DNA of 64,000 bases, taken from Allobogoriella deserti. Lineage in GTDB: Bacteria > Actinomycetota > Actinomycetes > Actinomycetales > Actinomycetaceae. The DNA lies in assembly GCF_042680605.1 (NCBI RefSeq), contig NZ_JBHUEE010000001.1, positions 620,001 through 684,000 on the forward strand, given 5' to 3'. Below, one piece after another: positions 1 through 8,246 of the stretch. The notes beneath the pieces were generated by a model. The model had not been told where the DNA came from, made no database searches, and worked only from the letters and a program-made list of their open reading frames with translations. Position 1 is the stretch's first letter, and the number at the start of each line of letters is the position of its first letter. The position numbers and the translations under genes were made by a program.

Positions 1-1167
1 CTGGTGGCCGCGCCGGAGGATGCGGCACGTGCCTCCGCCCTCGGACCCGACGCTGTCGAACCGACCGGGAGCGCGGCCGCGCTCGCCGAGGCGGTCCGTG
101 CCGTGGTGCGCACACCCGAGCCGGGCGAGGCCCCTCCGCCACCTCCGCCGTCGCCCGAGCCGGCGCCGGGGACGGTCGGACCGCCCGAGAACCGGGAGGA
201 GCCCGGAGCCGGCGTGACCGGCAGCGGCGCGAGCGGCGTTGACCCGGGTGGGAGGCAGGCAGCGGCGAGTACGGAAGACGCCGAGACTCCGGGGACTCCG
301 GCCGGAACCACGGCGGCGACGGGCTCCGGTGCCCGGCGTGGCTCGCTGGTGGTCGTGTGGGGACCACCGGGTGCGCCCGGCCGGACGACGACGGCGGTCA
401 CCTTGGCCACCGAGCTCGCCACACTGTCGGGCCGGTCGTTGCTCGTCGACGCCGACACCGAGGCGCCCTCGGTCACCCAGATGCTCGGCATCCTCGACGA
501 CGCCTCGGCGATCGCCGCCGTCTCCCGGCAGGCACTCGCGGGCAGGCTCGACGCCGGGGCGCTGCTGCGCTCCTGCCCGGCGCTCGACTCCTCGGTCCAC
601 GTGATGACCGGCCTGACGCGCGCGGACCGGTGGCGTGAGGTGCCGGCGGCGGCGCTCGAGGTTGTCTGGGACGTGGCGCGCGAGGCGGTGCCGTGGACCG
701 TCGTCGACGTCGGTCCCACACTCGAGGGCGACGACGCCGGGTTCGGGCCAGGGCGGCACGAGGCCACCATGTCCGCGCTGAACGCCGCGGACGTCCTGGT
801 CGTCGTCGGGGCGGGCGACCCGATCGGGATGCGCCGGCTGGTCATGGCGCTCGCGGACCTCGCCGACGGTGACGTGGCCCCGTCCGCGCGTCGGGTCGTC
901 GTTGTCGGCCGCGTCCGATCCTCGGCGGCGGGCCCGTCACCCGGGCAGGCCGTGCACGAGGCGCTGGCCCGGTTCGCCGGCGTGACGGACCCCGTCGTCG
1001 TCCCGGACGACCGGCCGGCTTTCGACAAGGCCGTCATGCAGGGCACCACCCTCGACCAGGTGGCGCCGAACTCACCCGCCCGGGACGCGCTCGTGCACCT
1101 CGCGCACCGGCTCACGGGCGAACGACACCGGCCGCGGCGCCGACGCCTGTGGTCGGCGCGGCGGTGA
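1..1167 (+). CDS. CpaE-like P-loop ATPase (MinD/ParA superfamily), 5' end cut by window
   Basis: The frame is open from the first base, so the true start may lie upstream. The first in-frame GTG is at base 4. About 110 N-terminal residues are a Pro/Ala/Gly/Glu-rich, probably disordered linker. A MinD/ParA-type domain follows, with a deviant Walker A (GPPGAPGRTTT, about residue 120), LLVDADT and a Walker B-like WTVVDVGP. Actinobacterial proteins of this kind are annotated as CpaE-like or septum-site ATPases linked to pilus assembly or DNA partition, but no such partner gene lies inside the window. The short basic C-terminus could contact membrane or DNA. The ATPase fold is secure; the cellular role is inference. 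Confidence 0.7.
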   Translation: MVAAPEDAARASALGPDAVEPTGSAAALAEAVRAVVRTPEPGEAPPPPPPSPEPAPGTVGPPENREEPGAGVTGSGASGVDPGGRQAAASTEDAETPGTPAGTTAATGSGARRGSLVVVWGPPGAPGRTTTAVTLATELATLSGRSLLVDADTEAPSVTQMLGILDDASAIAAVSRQALAGRLDAGALLRSCPALDSSVHVMTGLTRADRWREVPAAALEVVWDVAREAVPWTVVDVGPTLEGDDAGFGPGRHEATMSALNAADVLVVVGAGDPIGMRRLVMALADLADGDVAPSARRVVVVGRVRSSAAGPSPGQAVHEALARFAGVTDPVVVPDDRPAFDKAVMQGTTLDQVAPNSPARDALVHLAHRLTGERHRPRRRRLWSARR

Positions 1168-1203
1168 GGTGTCCAGGCGTGCGTCCGCTGAGAGACTGAC
1201 CGC

Positions 1204-1665
1204 ATGCGCGTCTACCTGCCTGCCACCGTTGCCGACCTGACCGCCGAGGACGGCATCGCCGCGCGGTGGGCCCACGCCGTGACGCCGGCCCTCCGCGCCG
1301 CGATGCCCGACGAGGACGACGAGGGGCTGGAGATGACGGCGACCATGGCCGCCGCCGACGACTCGGTCCGCCGACTGGCCGCCGAGCCCGCAGCACCACG
1401 ACGCGTGGTGCTGGCCGCCGACGTCGCGGACTCGCTCACCGAGGTCCCGCAGGAGCCGGGCGTCGACCGCCTGCCCACGGCGATCCGCATCACCGATGAC
1501 GTCCCGTGGCACGACGTCGTCGCCCTGCTCGTGGACGAGCCCGGCGCCGAGGACGACGTCCGCGCGGCCGCGGCCGGGGACGACGAGGCGTTCGAGCGCA
1601 GCGCCGATCGCGATCTGCTCTGGTACGACACCGGCGAGCGCGGGGATCTGCTCAGCCAACTCTGA
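1204..1665 (+). CDS. DUF6912 family protein
   Basis: A 153-residue acidic protein opening MRVYLPATVADL and containing RRVVLAADVADS, features I associate with the actinobacterial DUF6912 family. It has no signal peptide, membrane segment or catalytic motif that I recognise, so it should be cytosolic. It follows the CpaE-like gene by 36 bases on the same strand and may be co-transcribed with it. It converges on sbcC, whose stop lies 11 bases beyond its own. Function is unknown. Gene reality is well supported by codon pattern and family resemblance. Confidence 0.75.
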   Translation: MRVYLPATVADLTAEDGIAARWAHAVTPALRAAMPDEDDEGLEMTATMAAADDSVRRLAAEPAAPRRVVLAADVADSLTEVPQEPGVDRLPTAIRITDDVPWHDVVALLVDEPGAEDDVRAAAAGDDEAFERSADRDLLWYDTGERGDLLSQL

Positions 1666-1676
1666 GCCGGGGCGGC

Positions 1677-4600
1677 TTAGCAGCGCACTGTCAGCGTGGA
1701 CGAGCCGGACGGGGTGCGCCGCACCGAGATCCGCTCGGGAATCCGGTCCTTCATCTCCGTGACGTGGGAGACCACGCCCACGGCACGGCCGCCTTCGCGC
1801 AACCGGCCCAACTCGGTCATCACTGTGTCCAGCGTCTGCGGGTCGAGCGAGCCGAATCCCTCGTCGATGATGAGCGTGCCGAGCTCGATCCCGCCGGCCT
1901 CCGAACGCACGACATCGGCGAGCCCGAGCGCGAGGCACAGCGAGACGTAGAACGTCTCACCACCGGAGAGCGTGTGCGGGTCGCGCGGCCGCTCGGTCAC
2001 GTGATCGCGCACGCGCAGCCCCAGGCCTGCCTTGCGGGAGCGCTGGCCGCCTTCGCGTTCGTCGATGCGTTCGAGGGCGTACCGACCGTCCGACATCGCC
2101 GCCAGGCGGCCGTTCGCCGCGGCAACGACGTCCTCGAACCGCCGGAGCAAGACGTAGGTGGCCAGCGTGGTCTCGAGGGTGTTGCCGTCTCCGGCGCCGG
2201 CGAGTGCGGCGATCCGCACGACGGGGCCCGCCCGGTCGCCGGCCGCCATGTACGCGTCGCAGGCCGCGCCGAGTCGGTCGGTGAGCTCGCGGACCTGCCG
2301 GCAGCGCAGCCGCGCCTCGCTCGCCCGGCCAGCGAACCTTGTCACCCTGGCACGGGCGTCGTGGTACTCGGCCTGGCGGTGCTCGACCGCCGGCTCCTCG
2401 GCTCCGGTGAGCTCGACGATGCCCGGTTCGGCCAGACCCGCGGCCACCCGGGCCACCTCCGCGCGATGGTGGTCGACCGTGCTCGCGAGCGCATCGACCT
2501 CGTCCTGGGGGAGCAGCGCGTCGCGTACCGCCGCGGCGTCGGCCAGTCGGGCACGGTCGAGCGCCTCGGCCAGGTCCACCTCGGCCTGCTGCAGCGCCTC
2601 GGCCGCTTCCTGGTCCTCCAGCGCCGCCTCGAGGAGGGACCGCGCCGCTCGCATACGGCTGCGCAGCCGCGCGGCCCGATCGGCGACGGACGCGTGGGGG
2701 CCGCGCCCTTCGGCGGCACGACGTTCGTCCTCCCTGAGTCGACGCGCCCGTTCATCGAGCCGTTCCGCGCACATCGCGTCCGCCGTGCGGGCCTGCGCCA
2801 GTTGTTCGGTCAGCCGCGCGGTCTCGGCGTCGTGATCGGTGAGCTCCTGGGCGAGCTCGGCGTGCCGGACCACCGCGGCCGCTGCCGCCTCCACCGCGCG
2901 TTCGGCCTCGGCCACCCGTTCCGTGGCCTCGGCAACGGTCAGCCCGTCGCAGGCCTCCTCCAGACCGGCGGACCGCTCCTGCAGGCCGGTCAGGCGAGCC
3001 TGCAGCTCGGCGAGCGCTCCGGCGGTCCGCTCCCGGGCCTCGGCCGCGGCAGTGACGTCCTCGTCCGTGGCATGGTCCTCGCCGGACCGTGCAGGCGAAG
3101 GATGCTCGGTGGCGCCGCACACCGCACACGGCCGGCCGGGCTCCAGACTCTCGGCCAGTGCCCCCGCCATGCCCTGGACCCAACGCCGGCGCGTCCGGTG
3201 CTCGGCGTCGACCGCGTCTCGCGCGGCCTGCGCGGCCGCGGCGAGCTCGGTCTCCACCGTTGCGATCTGCGCCCTGGTCCGCTCCGCCTCCCGTGCCTCA
3301 CCGAGGCGGTCCAGGGCGAGGTCACGTTCGACGCGCGCGCGTTCTCGTCGCGAGCCGACGTCGCGGTAGTCCTCGAGTCGGCGTTCCAGCTCCGCACGCT
3401 CCGCCGGACGTCGGTCCACCTGCGCGGCCAGCGACGCGGTGCGCTCCTGCGCGTGCGCGGCCTCCGCCCGGTCGCGCTCGAGCGCCGCTGCCCGCTCCGG
3501 CAGCGACTCCTCGACTGTCACGAGTGGCTCGAGCCGACCCAACGTCGTGCTCGCCTCGTCCCGGAGCCGCTGCAGGGACTCGAGGTCCTCGTCCGCCTCG
3601 ATCCCGTACGGGCCGGCGGCGACGGCGGCCTGTTCTCGCGCCGCCGCGGCGCGAGTACGACGCTCGGCGGCCCGCTCGCGTGCCTGTAGTACCGGAACGA
3701 CCACGGCGGCGCGGCGGGCCCGGTCGAGCCGGCCGGCCGCGCGATCGACCTCGTCCGCGGCCTCACGCAACGCCCGGTCCGCCTCGACCAGTGCGGCCCG
3801 TCGCGCCGACCGGGCGGCGAGGTCCCGGGCGGCGTCCAGCGCCGCACGCGCGGCCTGCTCCTCCCGCTCAGCAGCCGCACACGCGGATTCCGCCGCCTCC
3901 TGACGTTCCTCCCAGGCGGCGCACGCAGCCTCCGCGAGTTCGCGCACGCGTGCCACGTCCGTCTCGGCGGCCGCCGCTCGCAGGTTCTCGGTGATCGCGG
4001 GGGCGCCGTCGCTCGCCGTATCGCCACCGGTGCCGTCCTCCTCCGTCCCGTCCTCGCCACCTGCTGCCGCACGGGCCAGCTCGTCAACCGTGGCGGTCAC
4101 CTGCGCGGCGGCGCCGTCGACCTCGCCGCGGGCCGCACGTGCCAGCTCGGCGAGGCGCTGCTGGAGGCGTTCGTAGATCTCGGTACCGAAGATCTCCTGC
4201 AGGACACCTCGGCGGTCCTCGGGCCGGGCGTGCAGGAAGGAGGCGAACTGCCCCTGCGGCAGCACCACCGTCTGGGTGAATTGCCCGCGGTCGAGGACCA
4301 CGATCCGGGCGAGCTCGTCACCGACCTCCTGCACGTGCGCAGAGATCGGCACGCCGTGCTCGTCACCGGGGCGTTCGCTCCCGGCCGGTAGCCGCCACAG
4401 CTTGGCCCGAGCGTTCTGGAGGGTCTCGCCGTCTCCGCGTCGCTTCGGGCGGCGGTGCTTCGGTGAGCGCCACACCCGGAATGTGCCCGCGCCGGTGGAG
4501 AAGACGAGCTCGACGAACGGCTCCACGCCGGGGGCGGCGTGGTCGGAGTGCAACCGGTCTTCGGACACCCCACCGGCGAGCGTGCCGTACAGCGCGAAGA

Positions 4601-4745
4601 CCACCGCGTCGATCAGCGTCGACTTGCCTGAACCGGTGGGCCCGTCGAGCAGGAACAGCCCGGAGACGGACAACTCGTCCAGGTCGACCTCGTGCCGCTC
4701 GGCGAACGGGCCGATGGCCTGCAGGGTGAGACGGTGCAGCCGCAT
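1677..4745 (-). CDS. sbcC: Exonuclease subunit SbcC (SMC-like ATPase)
   Basis: A 1022-residue SMC/Rad50-type ATPase, the partner of SbcD in the complex that processes hairpins and DNA ends during repair. The N-terminus carries Walker A (GPTGSGKSTLIDAV, about residue 36). Long Ala/Glu/Arg-rich coiled coils flank a zinc-hook CAVC near residue 540. The C-terminal lobe has the ABC signature LSGGETFYVS (about 927) and Walker B LIIDEGFGSLD (about 955). Length is typical. Its ATG shares one base with the sbcD stop (TGATG), so the pair is translationally coupled. On the opposite strand a 727-residue open frame is only a GC-driven shadow. Confidence 0.95.
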   Translation of the reverse strand: MRLHRLTLQAIGPFAERHEVDLDELSVSGLFLLDGPTGSGKSTLIDAVVFALYGTLAGGVSEDRLHSDHAAPGVEPFVELVFSTGAGTFRVWRSPKHRRPKRRGDGETLQNARAKLWRLPAGSERPGDEHGVPISAHVQEVGDELARIVVLDRGQFTQTVVLPQGQFASFLHARPEDRRGVLQEIFGTEIYERLQQRLAELARAARGEVDGAAAQVTATVDELARAAAGGEDGTEEDGTGGDTASDGAPAITENLRAAAAETDVARVRELAEAACAAWEERQEAAESACAAAEREEQAARAALDAARDLAARSARRAALVEADRALREAADEVDRAAGRLDRARRAAVVVPVLQARERAAERRTRAAAAREQAAVAAGPYGIEADEDLESLQRLRDEASTTLGRLEPLVTVEESLPERAAALERDRAEAAHAQERTASLAAQVDRRPAERAELERRLEDYRDVGSRRERARVERDLALDRLGEAREAERTRAQIATVETELAAAAQAARDAVDAEHRTRRRWVQGMAGALAESLEPGRPCAVCGATEHPSPARSGEDHATDEDVTAAAEARERTAGALAELQARLTGLQERSAGLEEACDGLTVAEATERVAEAERAVEAAAAAVVRHAELAQELTDHDAETARLTEQLAQARTADAMCAERLDERARRLREDERRAAEGRGPHASVADRAARLRSRMRAARSLLEAALEDQEAAEALQQAEVDLAEALDRARLADAAAVRDALLPQDEVDALASTVDHHRAEVARVAAGLAEPGIVELTGAEEPAVEHRQAEYHDARARVTRFAGRASEARLRCRQVRELTDRLGAACDAYMAAGDRAGPVVRIAALAGAGDGNTLETTLATYVLLRRFEDVVAAANGRLAAMSDGRYALERIDEREGGQRSRKAGLGLRVRDHVTERPRDPHTLSGGETFYVSLCLALGLADVVRSEAGGIELGTLIIDEGFGSLDPQTLDTVMTELGRLREGGRAVGVVSHVTEMKDRIPERISVRRTPSGSSTLTVRC

Positions 4746-5947
4746 CAGGCGCTCCGTTCCGCCGCCAGCACCGACTCGTAGGCCTCCCGCAGCACTGCGA
4801 CCTCGTCCTGTGTGGCCGGCCGGCCGCCGGCTGCTGCGAGGAAGGAGACCGCGATCTCGAGCGGATCCTGCCCCGGGACGGCCGGTGCACTCTCGTGGCC
4901 ACCCGTGACCTGGGCGGCCGCGTGGCGTAGCACGAGGGCATGCGGGAAGCGGTCCGAGACCCGTGCCCAGAGTCGGTCCGGCCGGACCGGGTCCGTCACG
5001 GTGACACGGACCCAGTGGTCGGTGTAGTGGTCGAACCGCCGGCCGAGGAGCTCGTCCAGCGTGCCCGACAGGTCGGCCAACCGACGCGGGACCGGTGCCT
5101 CGACGAGCTCGACGCCGGTGACGCCCTCCGGACCCAGCTCCACCAAGGCCGTCGACTTGCGGTGACGAGATTCGGAGAAGGAGAACGCCAGCGGGCTGCC
5201 GGCGTATCGCATCACCGGGTCACGGCCGACGCGGCCCACCTGCTGCGGACCGTGCAGGTGCCCGAGAGCCACGTAGTCCACCCCCGCGCCCGAGAACACC
5301 CCCGACGGCACCTGGTCGACGCCCCCGACCCGGATGTCGCGCTCGGACTCGCACCCGTCCCCGCCGGTGACGAACGTGTGGGCGGCGACGAGCGCGGGCA
5401 CGCGGCCGGCGTCCCGCTCCCGGCGGGCCGCCAGGTCCGCGCGCACCCTGCGGACCGCGGCCGCGGTCACGGCGTGGTGCGACCGTGCCGGCGCTGTGGG
5501 CTCGCCGTCGTCGCCTGGTTCGGTGAGCTGCTCACGCGCCAGGTCCGGATCGAGGTACGGAAGTGCGTACAGGCGGGCGCCGAGTCCGCCGTCGGCGTCG
5601 GGCAGATCCACCGGCGTACCGACGCCCCCGACGGCGGTCCGTACCGCCAGCCTTTCTCGGAACAGTCCGGCACCGAACCCGAGGCGGGTGGCCGAGTCGT
5701 GGTTGCCCGGGGTGAGCACCACGTGCGCGTGCGCGGTGAGCCGGTCGAGCGCGTCCGAGAGCAGTGCCACCGAGTCCACCGGCGGAATGGCCCGGTCGTA
5801 GATGTCTCCGGCGACGACGACGGCGTCGACCCGCTCCCGCCGGACGACCTCGACGAGGTGGTCGAGAAAGGCGGCGTGGTGCTCGCTCAGGTCCACACCG
5901 TGCAGGGTCCGGCCCAGATGCCAGTCCGAGGTGTGGAGGATCCGCAT
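4745..5947 (-). CDS. sbcD: Exonuclease subunit SbcD
   Basis: A 400-residue calcineurin-like metallophosphoesterase, the nuclease partner of SbcC. Metal-binding motifs are in order: HTSDWHLG at the N-terminus, VVAGDIYDRA, LTPGNHDS, VAAHTFVTGG and YVALGHLHGPQ. A capping domain follows. An upstream GTG (5983) would add 12 residues without homology. I prefer ATG 5947 because the protein then begins MRILHTSDWHLG as the family does, and a -10-like TACCGT lies 7 bases upstream with no Shine-Dalgarno sequence, suggesting a leaderless start. It forms a two-gene operon with sbcC. Confidence 0.93.
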   Translation of the reverse strand: MRILHTSDWHLGRTLHGVDLSEHHAAFLDHLVEVVRRERVDAVVVAGDIYDRAIPPVDSVALLSDALDRLTAHAHVVLTPGNHDSATRLGFGAGLFRERLAVRTAVGGVGTPVDLPDADGGLGARLYALPYLDPDLAREQLTEPGDDGEPTAPARSHHAVTAAAVRRVRADLAARRERDAGRVPALVAAHTFVTGGDGCESERDIRVGGVDQVPSGVFSGAGVDYVALGHLHGPQQVGRVGRDPVMRYAGSPLAFSFSESRHRKSTALVELGPEGVTGVELVEAPVPRRLADLSGTLDELLGRRFDHYTDHWVRVTVTDPVRPDRLWARVSDRFPHALVLRHAAAQVTGGHESAPAVPGQDPLEIAVSFLAAAGGRPATQDEVAVLREAYESVLAAERSA

Positions 5948-5954
5948 GTCCCGG

Positions 5955-5960
5955 ACGGTA
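5955..5960 (-). promoter_or_regulatory. Putative -10 element for leaderless sbcD transcript
   Basis: On the minus strand TACCGT is followed by 7 bases and then the sbcD ATG at 5947. No Shine-Dalgarno sequence is present. The spacing would put the first transcribed base at or next to the start codon. No convincing -35 box is visible, so support comes mainly from recurrence of this arrangement elsewhere in the window. Confidence 0.4.
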
Positions 5961-6007
5961 GACGCCGCCGCCGACATGGCCACGGTGCCCCGCCGGGCGA
6001 GGCCGGA

Positions 6008-6424
6008 TCAGCGTCCGGGCCGGTCCCGGCGAGCACGGCGCCACGCAGCGACGACCTCGTCGACGTCTGCTGGTGCGACCGGGATGGCCGGACCGCTCGG
6101 AAGGCGGATGTATTCGGCCACGCGCCGGTTGACCTCGCGCACGGCGTCGCGCACCGCATCCTCGCTTTGCAGGTCGGCCACCGTCTCGGGCAGCTTGGCG
6201 ACCTCCTTGCGCAGCTGCAGCGCCGGCGGCAGCAGCACGTCCGGGTCGACATCCTCGTCACGGATCTTCTGGCGCAGCCACCAGTCCTCGTCCGGGGGCC
6301 GCTCGTCGCGCAGCGGCTTCCCGGCGCCAGGAAGGTTGTCGAACTCCCCGCGCTCGGTCGCGGCCCGGATGATCTCGTCGACCCAGTTGCCGACCGGGAC
6401 GCCGGGCGGTTTCCGCTCCGTCAC
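6008..6424 (-). CDS. DUF1992 (DnaJC28-like conserved domain) protein
   Basis: A 138-residue protein beginning at GTG 6424. Its N-terminal region WVDEIIRAATERGEFDNLPG followed by GKPL is the hallmark of the DUF1992 domain, which is found alone in bacteria and in the DnaJ homologue DNAJC28 in eukaryotes. There is no J-domain, signal peptide or membrane helix here. The rest is charged and helical. It lies 18 bases after hisN on the same strand and 60 bases before sbcD. Its biochemical role is unknown. Confidence 0.85.
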   Translation of the reverse strand: MTERKPPGVPVGNWVDEIIRAATERGEFDNLPGAGKPLRDERPPDEDWWLRQKIRDEDVDPDVLLPPALQLRKEVAKLPETVADLQSEDAVRDAVREVNRRVAEYIRLPSGPAIPVAPADVDEVVAAWRRARRDRPGR

Positions 6425-6442
6425 ACCGCCAAGTGTGCCAGG

Positions 6443-7249
6443 TCAGTCCTGCTGCGCGTCCAGACCGGCCAGCACCGCGGTGTGCAGGTGGCCGTTGGTC
6501 GCCACGGCGCTGCCGCTCCACGGGCCGTCCGCACCGTCGAGCCCGGTGAAGCGCCCGCCCGCCTCCTCGACGATCGGCACCAGCGCCGCCATGTCGTACA
6601 GCTCGAGCTCCGGCTCGCAGGCGATGTCCACCGCCCCCTCGGCAACCAGCATGTACGACCAGAAGTCCCCGTACGCGCGGGTGCGCCATGCCTGCTGGGC
6701 GAGGGAGAGGAACGAGCGCAACGACCCGCGCTCGGCCCAACCGCCCAGGCTCGAGTAGCTCAGCGAGGCGTCACCGAGCGTACGCACCCCGGAGACGCTC
6801 AGCTGCCGGGCCGCGGAGAGCGAGCGCCCGGTCCAGGCGCCCGACCCGCGCGCCGCCCACCACCGCCGGTTGAGCGCGGGCGCGGAGACCACGCCCAGCA
6901 CCACCTCGCCGTCCTCGATGAGCCCGATCAGGGTCGCCCACACGGGAACACCACGGACGAAGTTCTTCGTTCCGTCGATCGGGTCGATGACCCACTGCCG
7001 GGGGGAGTGCCCGGTGGTGCCGAACTCCTCGCCGAGGACCGAGTCCCGCGGCCGGGTCCGCGAGAGCTGGGCGCGCACGATCTCCTCGGCGCTGCGGTCG
7101 GCGTCGGAGACCGGCGTCAGATCCGGCTTGGCCTCGACCTGCAGATCCTGAGCGCCGAACCGGCTCATCGTCTGCCCGTCCACCTGGTCGGCAATCACGT
7201 GGGCCAGGCGGAGGTCGTCGGTGTACCGGTTCGCGGCGTGCGCAGTCAT
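6443..7249 (-). CDS. hisN: Inositol-monophosphatase-family phosphatase, probable histidinol-phosphatase HisN
   Basis: A 268-residue Mg2+-dependent phosphatase of the FIG/IMPase fold. The metal-binding motifs GEEFG and WVIDPIDGT (about residues 67-90) and the C-terminal LYDMAALVPIVEEAGG are intact. Actinobacterial members with this opening (HVIADQVDGQTMSRF) usually act as histidinol-phosphate phosphatase in histidine synthesis, which I infer here. Inositol-phosphatase activity is the alternative. A TTG at 7258 is possible, but ATG 7249 fits the family and sits 7 bases after a -10-like TAGGTT. It is divergent from the alpha/beta hydrolase gene. Confidence 0.85.
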   Translation of the reverse strand: MTAHAANRYTDDLRLAHVIADQVDGQTMSRFGAQDLQVEAKPDLTPVSDADRSAEEIVRAQLSRTRPRDSVLGEEFGTTGHSPRQWVIDPIDGTKNFVRGVPVWATLIGLIEDGEVVLGVVSAPALNRRWWAARGSGAWTGRSLSAARQLSVSGVRTLGDASLSYSSLGGWAERGSLRSFLSLAQQAWRTRAYGDFWSYMLVAEGAVDIACEPELELYDMAALVPIVEEAGGRFTGLDGADGPWSGSAVATNGHLHTAVLAGLDAQQD

Positions 7250-7256
7250 ATCGGGC

Positions 7257-7262
7257 AACCTA
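7257..7262 (-). promoter_or_regulatory. Putative -10 element for hisN
   Basis: Minus-strand TAGGTT ends 7 bases before ATG 7249, with no Shine-Dalgarno sequence, consistent with a leaderless mRNA. If used, it rules out the alternative TTG start at 7258, which lies inside the hexamer. No clear -35 box. Confidence 0.4.
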
Positions 7263-7312
7263 CCGCCCGGCGCTCACCGCGCCGCCGACCCCGCCACCGC
7301 GCCGGGCGCGTC

Positions 7313-7318
7313 TAAGCT
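7313..7318 (+). promoter_or_regulatory. Putative -10 element for alpha/beta hydrolase
   Basis: TAAGCT lies 7 bases upstream of ATG 7326 with no Shine-Dalgarno sequence. Together with the divergent hisN hexamer at 7257-7262 it defines a compact back-to-back promoter region of about 75 bases. Confidence 0.4.
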
Positions 7319-7325
7319 CGGCTCG

Positions 7326-8246
7326 ATGGCCACGCCCGCTCCCCGTCTCCCGGCCGGACCCGGCCCGGAACCGCAGCTCGTCGAGGAGCGCTCCGTCGTC
7401 GTCGCCGGCGCCCGAACCCGCTACCACGTGTGGGGCGATCCCACCGCCGAGACCACGATCCTGGCCGTGCACGGATTCCGCGGTGACCACCACGGGCTCC
7501 TGCCGATCGCGGCCCACCTCCCGGACCACCGCGTCGTCACCCCGGACCTGCCCGGTTTCGGCGCGTCCGCACCGTTTCCCACCGACGGGCCCGACGCCGG
7601 CCCGCACGATGTCACGCGGTATGCGCGCTGGCTGGCCGAGCTGTGGGACGTGGCCGGTACCGGGCGGCGGCGGGTGCTGCTCGGGCACTCGTTCGGGTCC
7701 GTCGTCGCCGCAGCAGCCCTGGCCCACGAGGTGTTCCCGGACAACCTTGTCCTCGTCAACCCGATCGCCGCGCCCGCGCTGCACGGCCCGCGGGCGATGC
7801 TGTCCGCGGCCGCCGTCGGCTACTACCGGCTCGGTGCCGCGTTGCCGGAACGGATCGGTGGCGCGCTGCTGGCCAGCCGGGGTGTGGTCCGCGTCATCAG
7901 CGAACTCATGACCACCACCGAGGACCGCGAGCTACGCCGCTGGATCCACGACCAGCACCGGCGCTACTTCTCCGGGTATCACGACCGGCGCGTCGTGGTG
8001 GAGGCGTTCACCGCGTCGGTCTCCCACCACGTCGGCGACTACGCCGCGCACCTGACCGCACCGACCCTCCTGATCGCGGGCGACAAGGACGACATCGCGG
8101 CTCCGGCCGCCCAGTACCGGCTCGCCGAGCAGGTGGGTGCCCAGCTGGAGATGCTGACCGGCGTCGGGCACCTCATCCACTACGAGCGGCCTGCCGCCGC
8201 GGCGGCGGCTATCCGCCGGTTCCTCGACCAGCTGGCGGCGGCATAG
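7326..8246 (+). CDS. Alpha/beta-fold hydrolase
   Basis: A 306-residue serine hydrolase. It shows the oxyanion-hole HGFRGDHHG, the nucleophile elbow LLGHSFGSVV, an acid within AGDKDDIA and the catalytic His in GVGHLIHYERP. Together these form a full Ser-Asp-His triad in the order expected for epoxide-hydrolase/esterase-like members. There is no signal peptide, so it is probably cytosolic; the substrate cannot be told. Of several in-frame starts I chose ATG 7326 because it follows a -10-like TAAGCT by 7 bases. The last 67 bases overlap the end of the convergent glycosyltransferase gene. Confidence 0.88.
   Translation: MATPAPRLPAGPGPEPQLVEERSVVVAGARTRYHVWGDPTAETTILAVHGFRGDHHGLLPIAAHLPDHRVVTPDLPGFGASAPFPTDGPDAGPHDVTRYARWLAELWDVAGTGRRRVLLGHSFGSVVAAAALAHEVFPDNLVLVNPIAAPALHGPRAMLSAAAVGYYRLGAALPERIGGALLASRGVVRVISELMTTTEDRELRRWIHDQHRRYFSGYHDRRVVVEAFTASVSHHVGDYAAHLTAPTLLIAGDKDDIAAPAAQYRLAEQVGAQLEMLTGVGHLIHYERPAAAAAAIRRFLDQLAAA

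Noticed and set aside
1506..3689. 727-residue plus-strand frame opposite sbcC.
   Set aside because: A shadow of sbcC; Arg-rich, without domains or ribosome-binding site.
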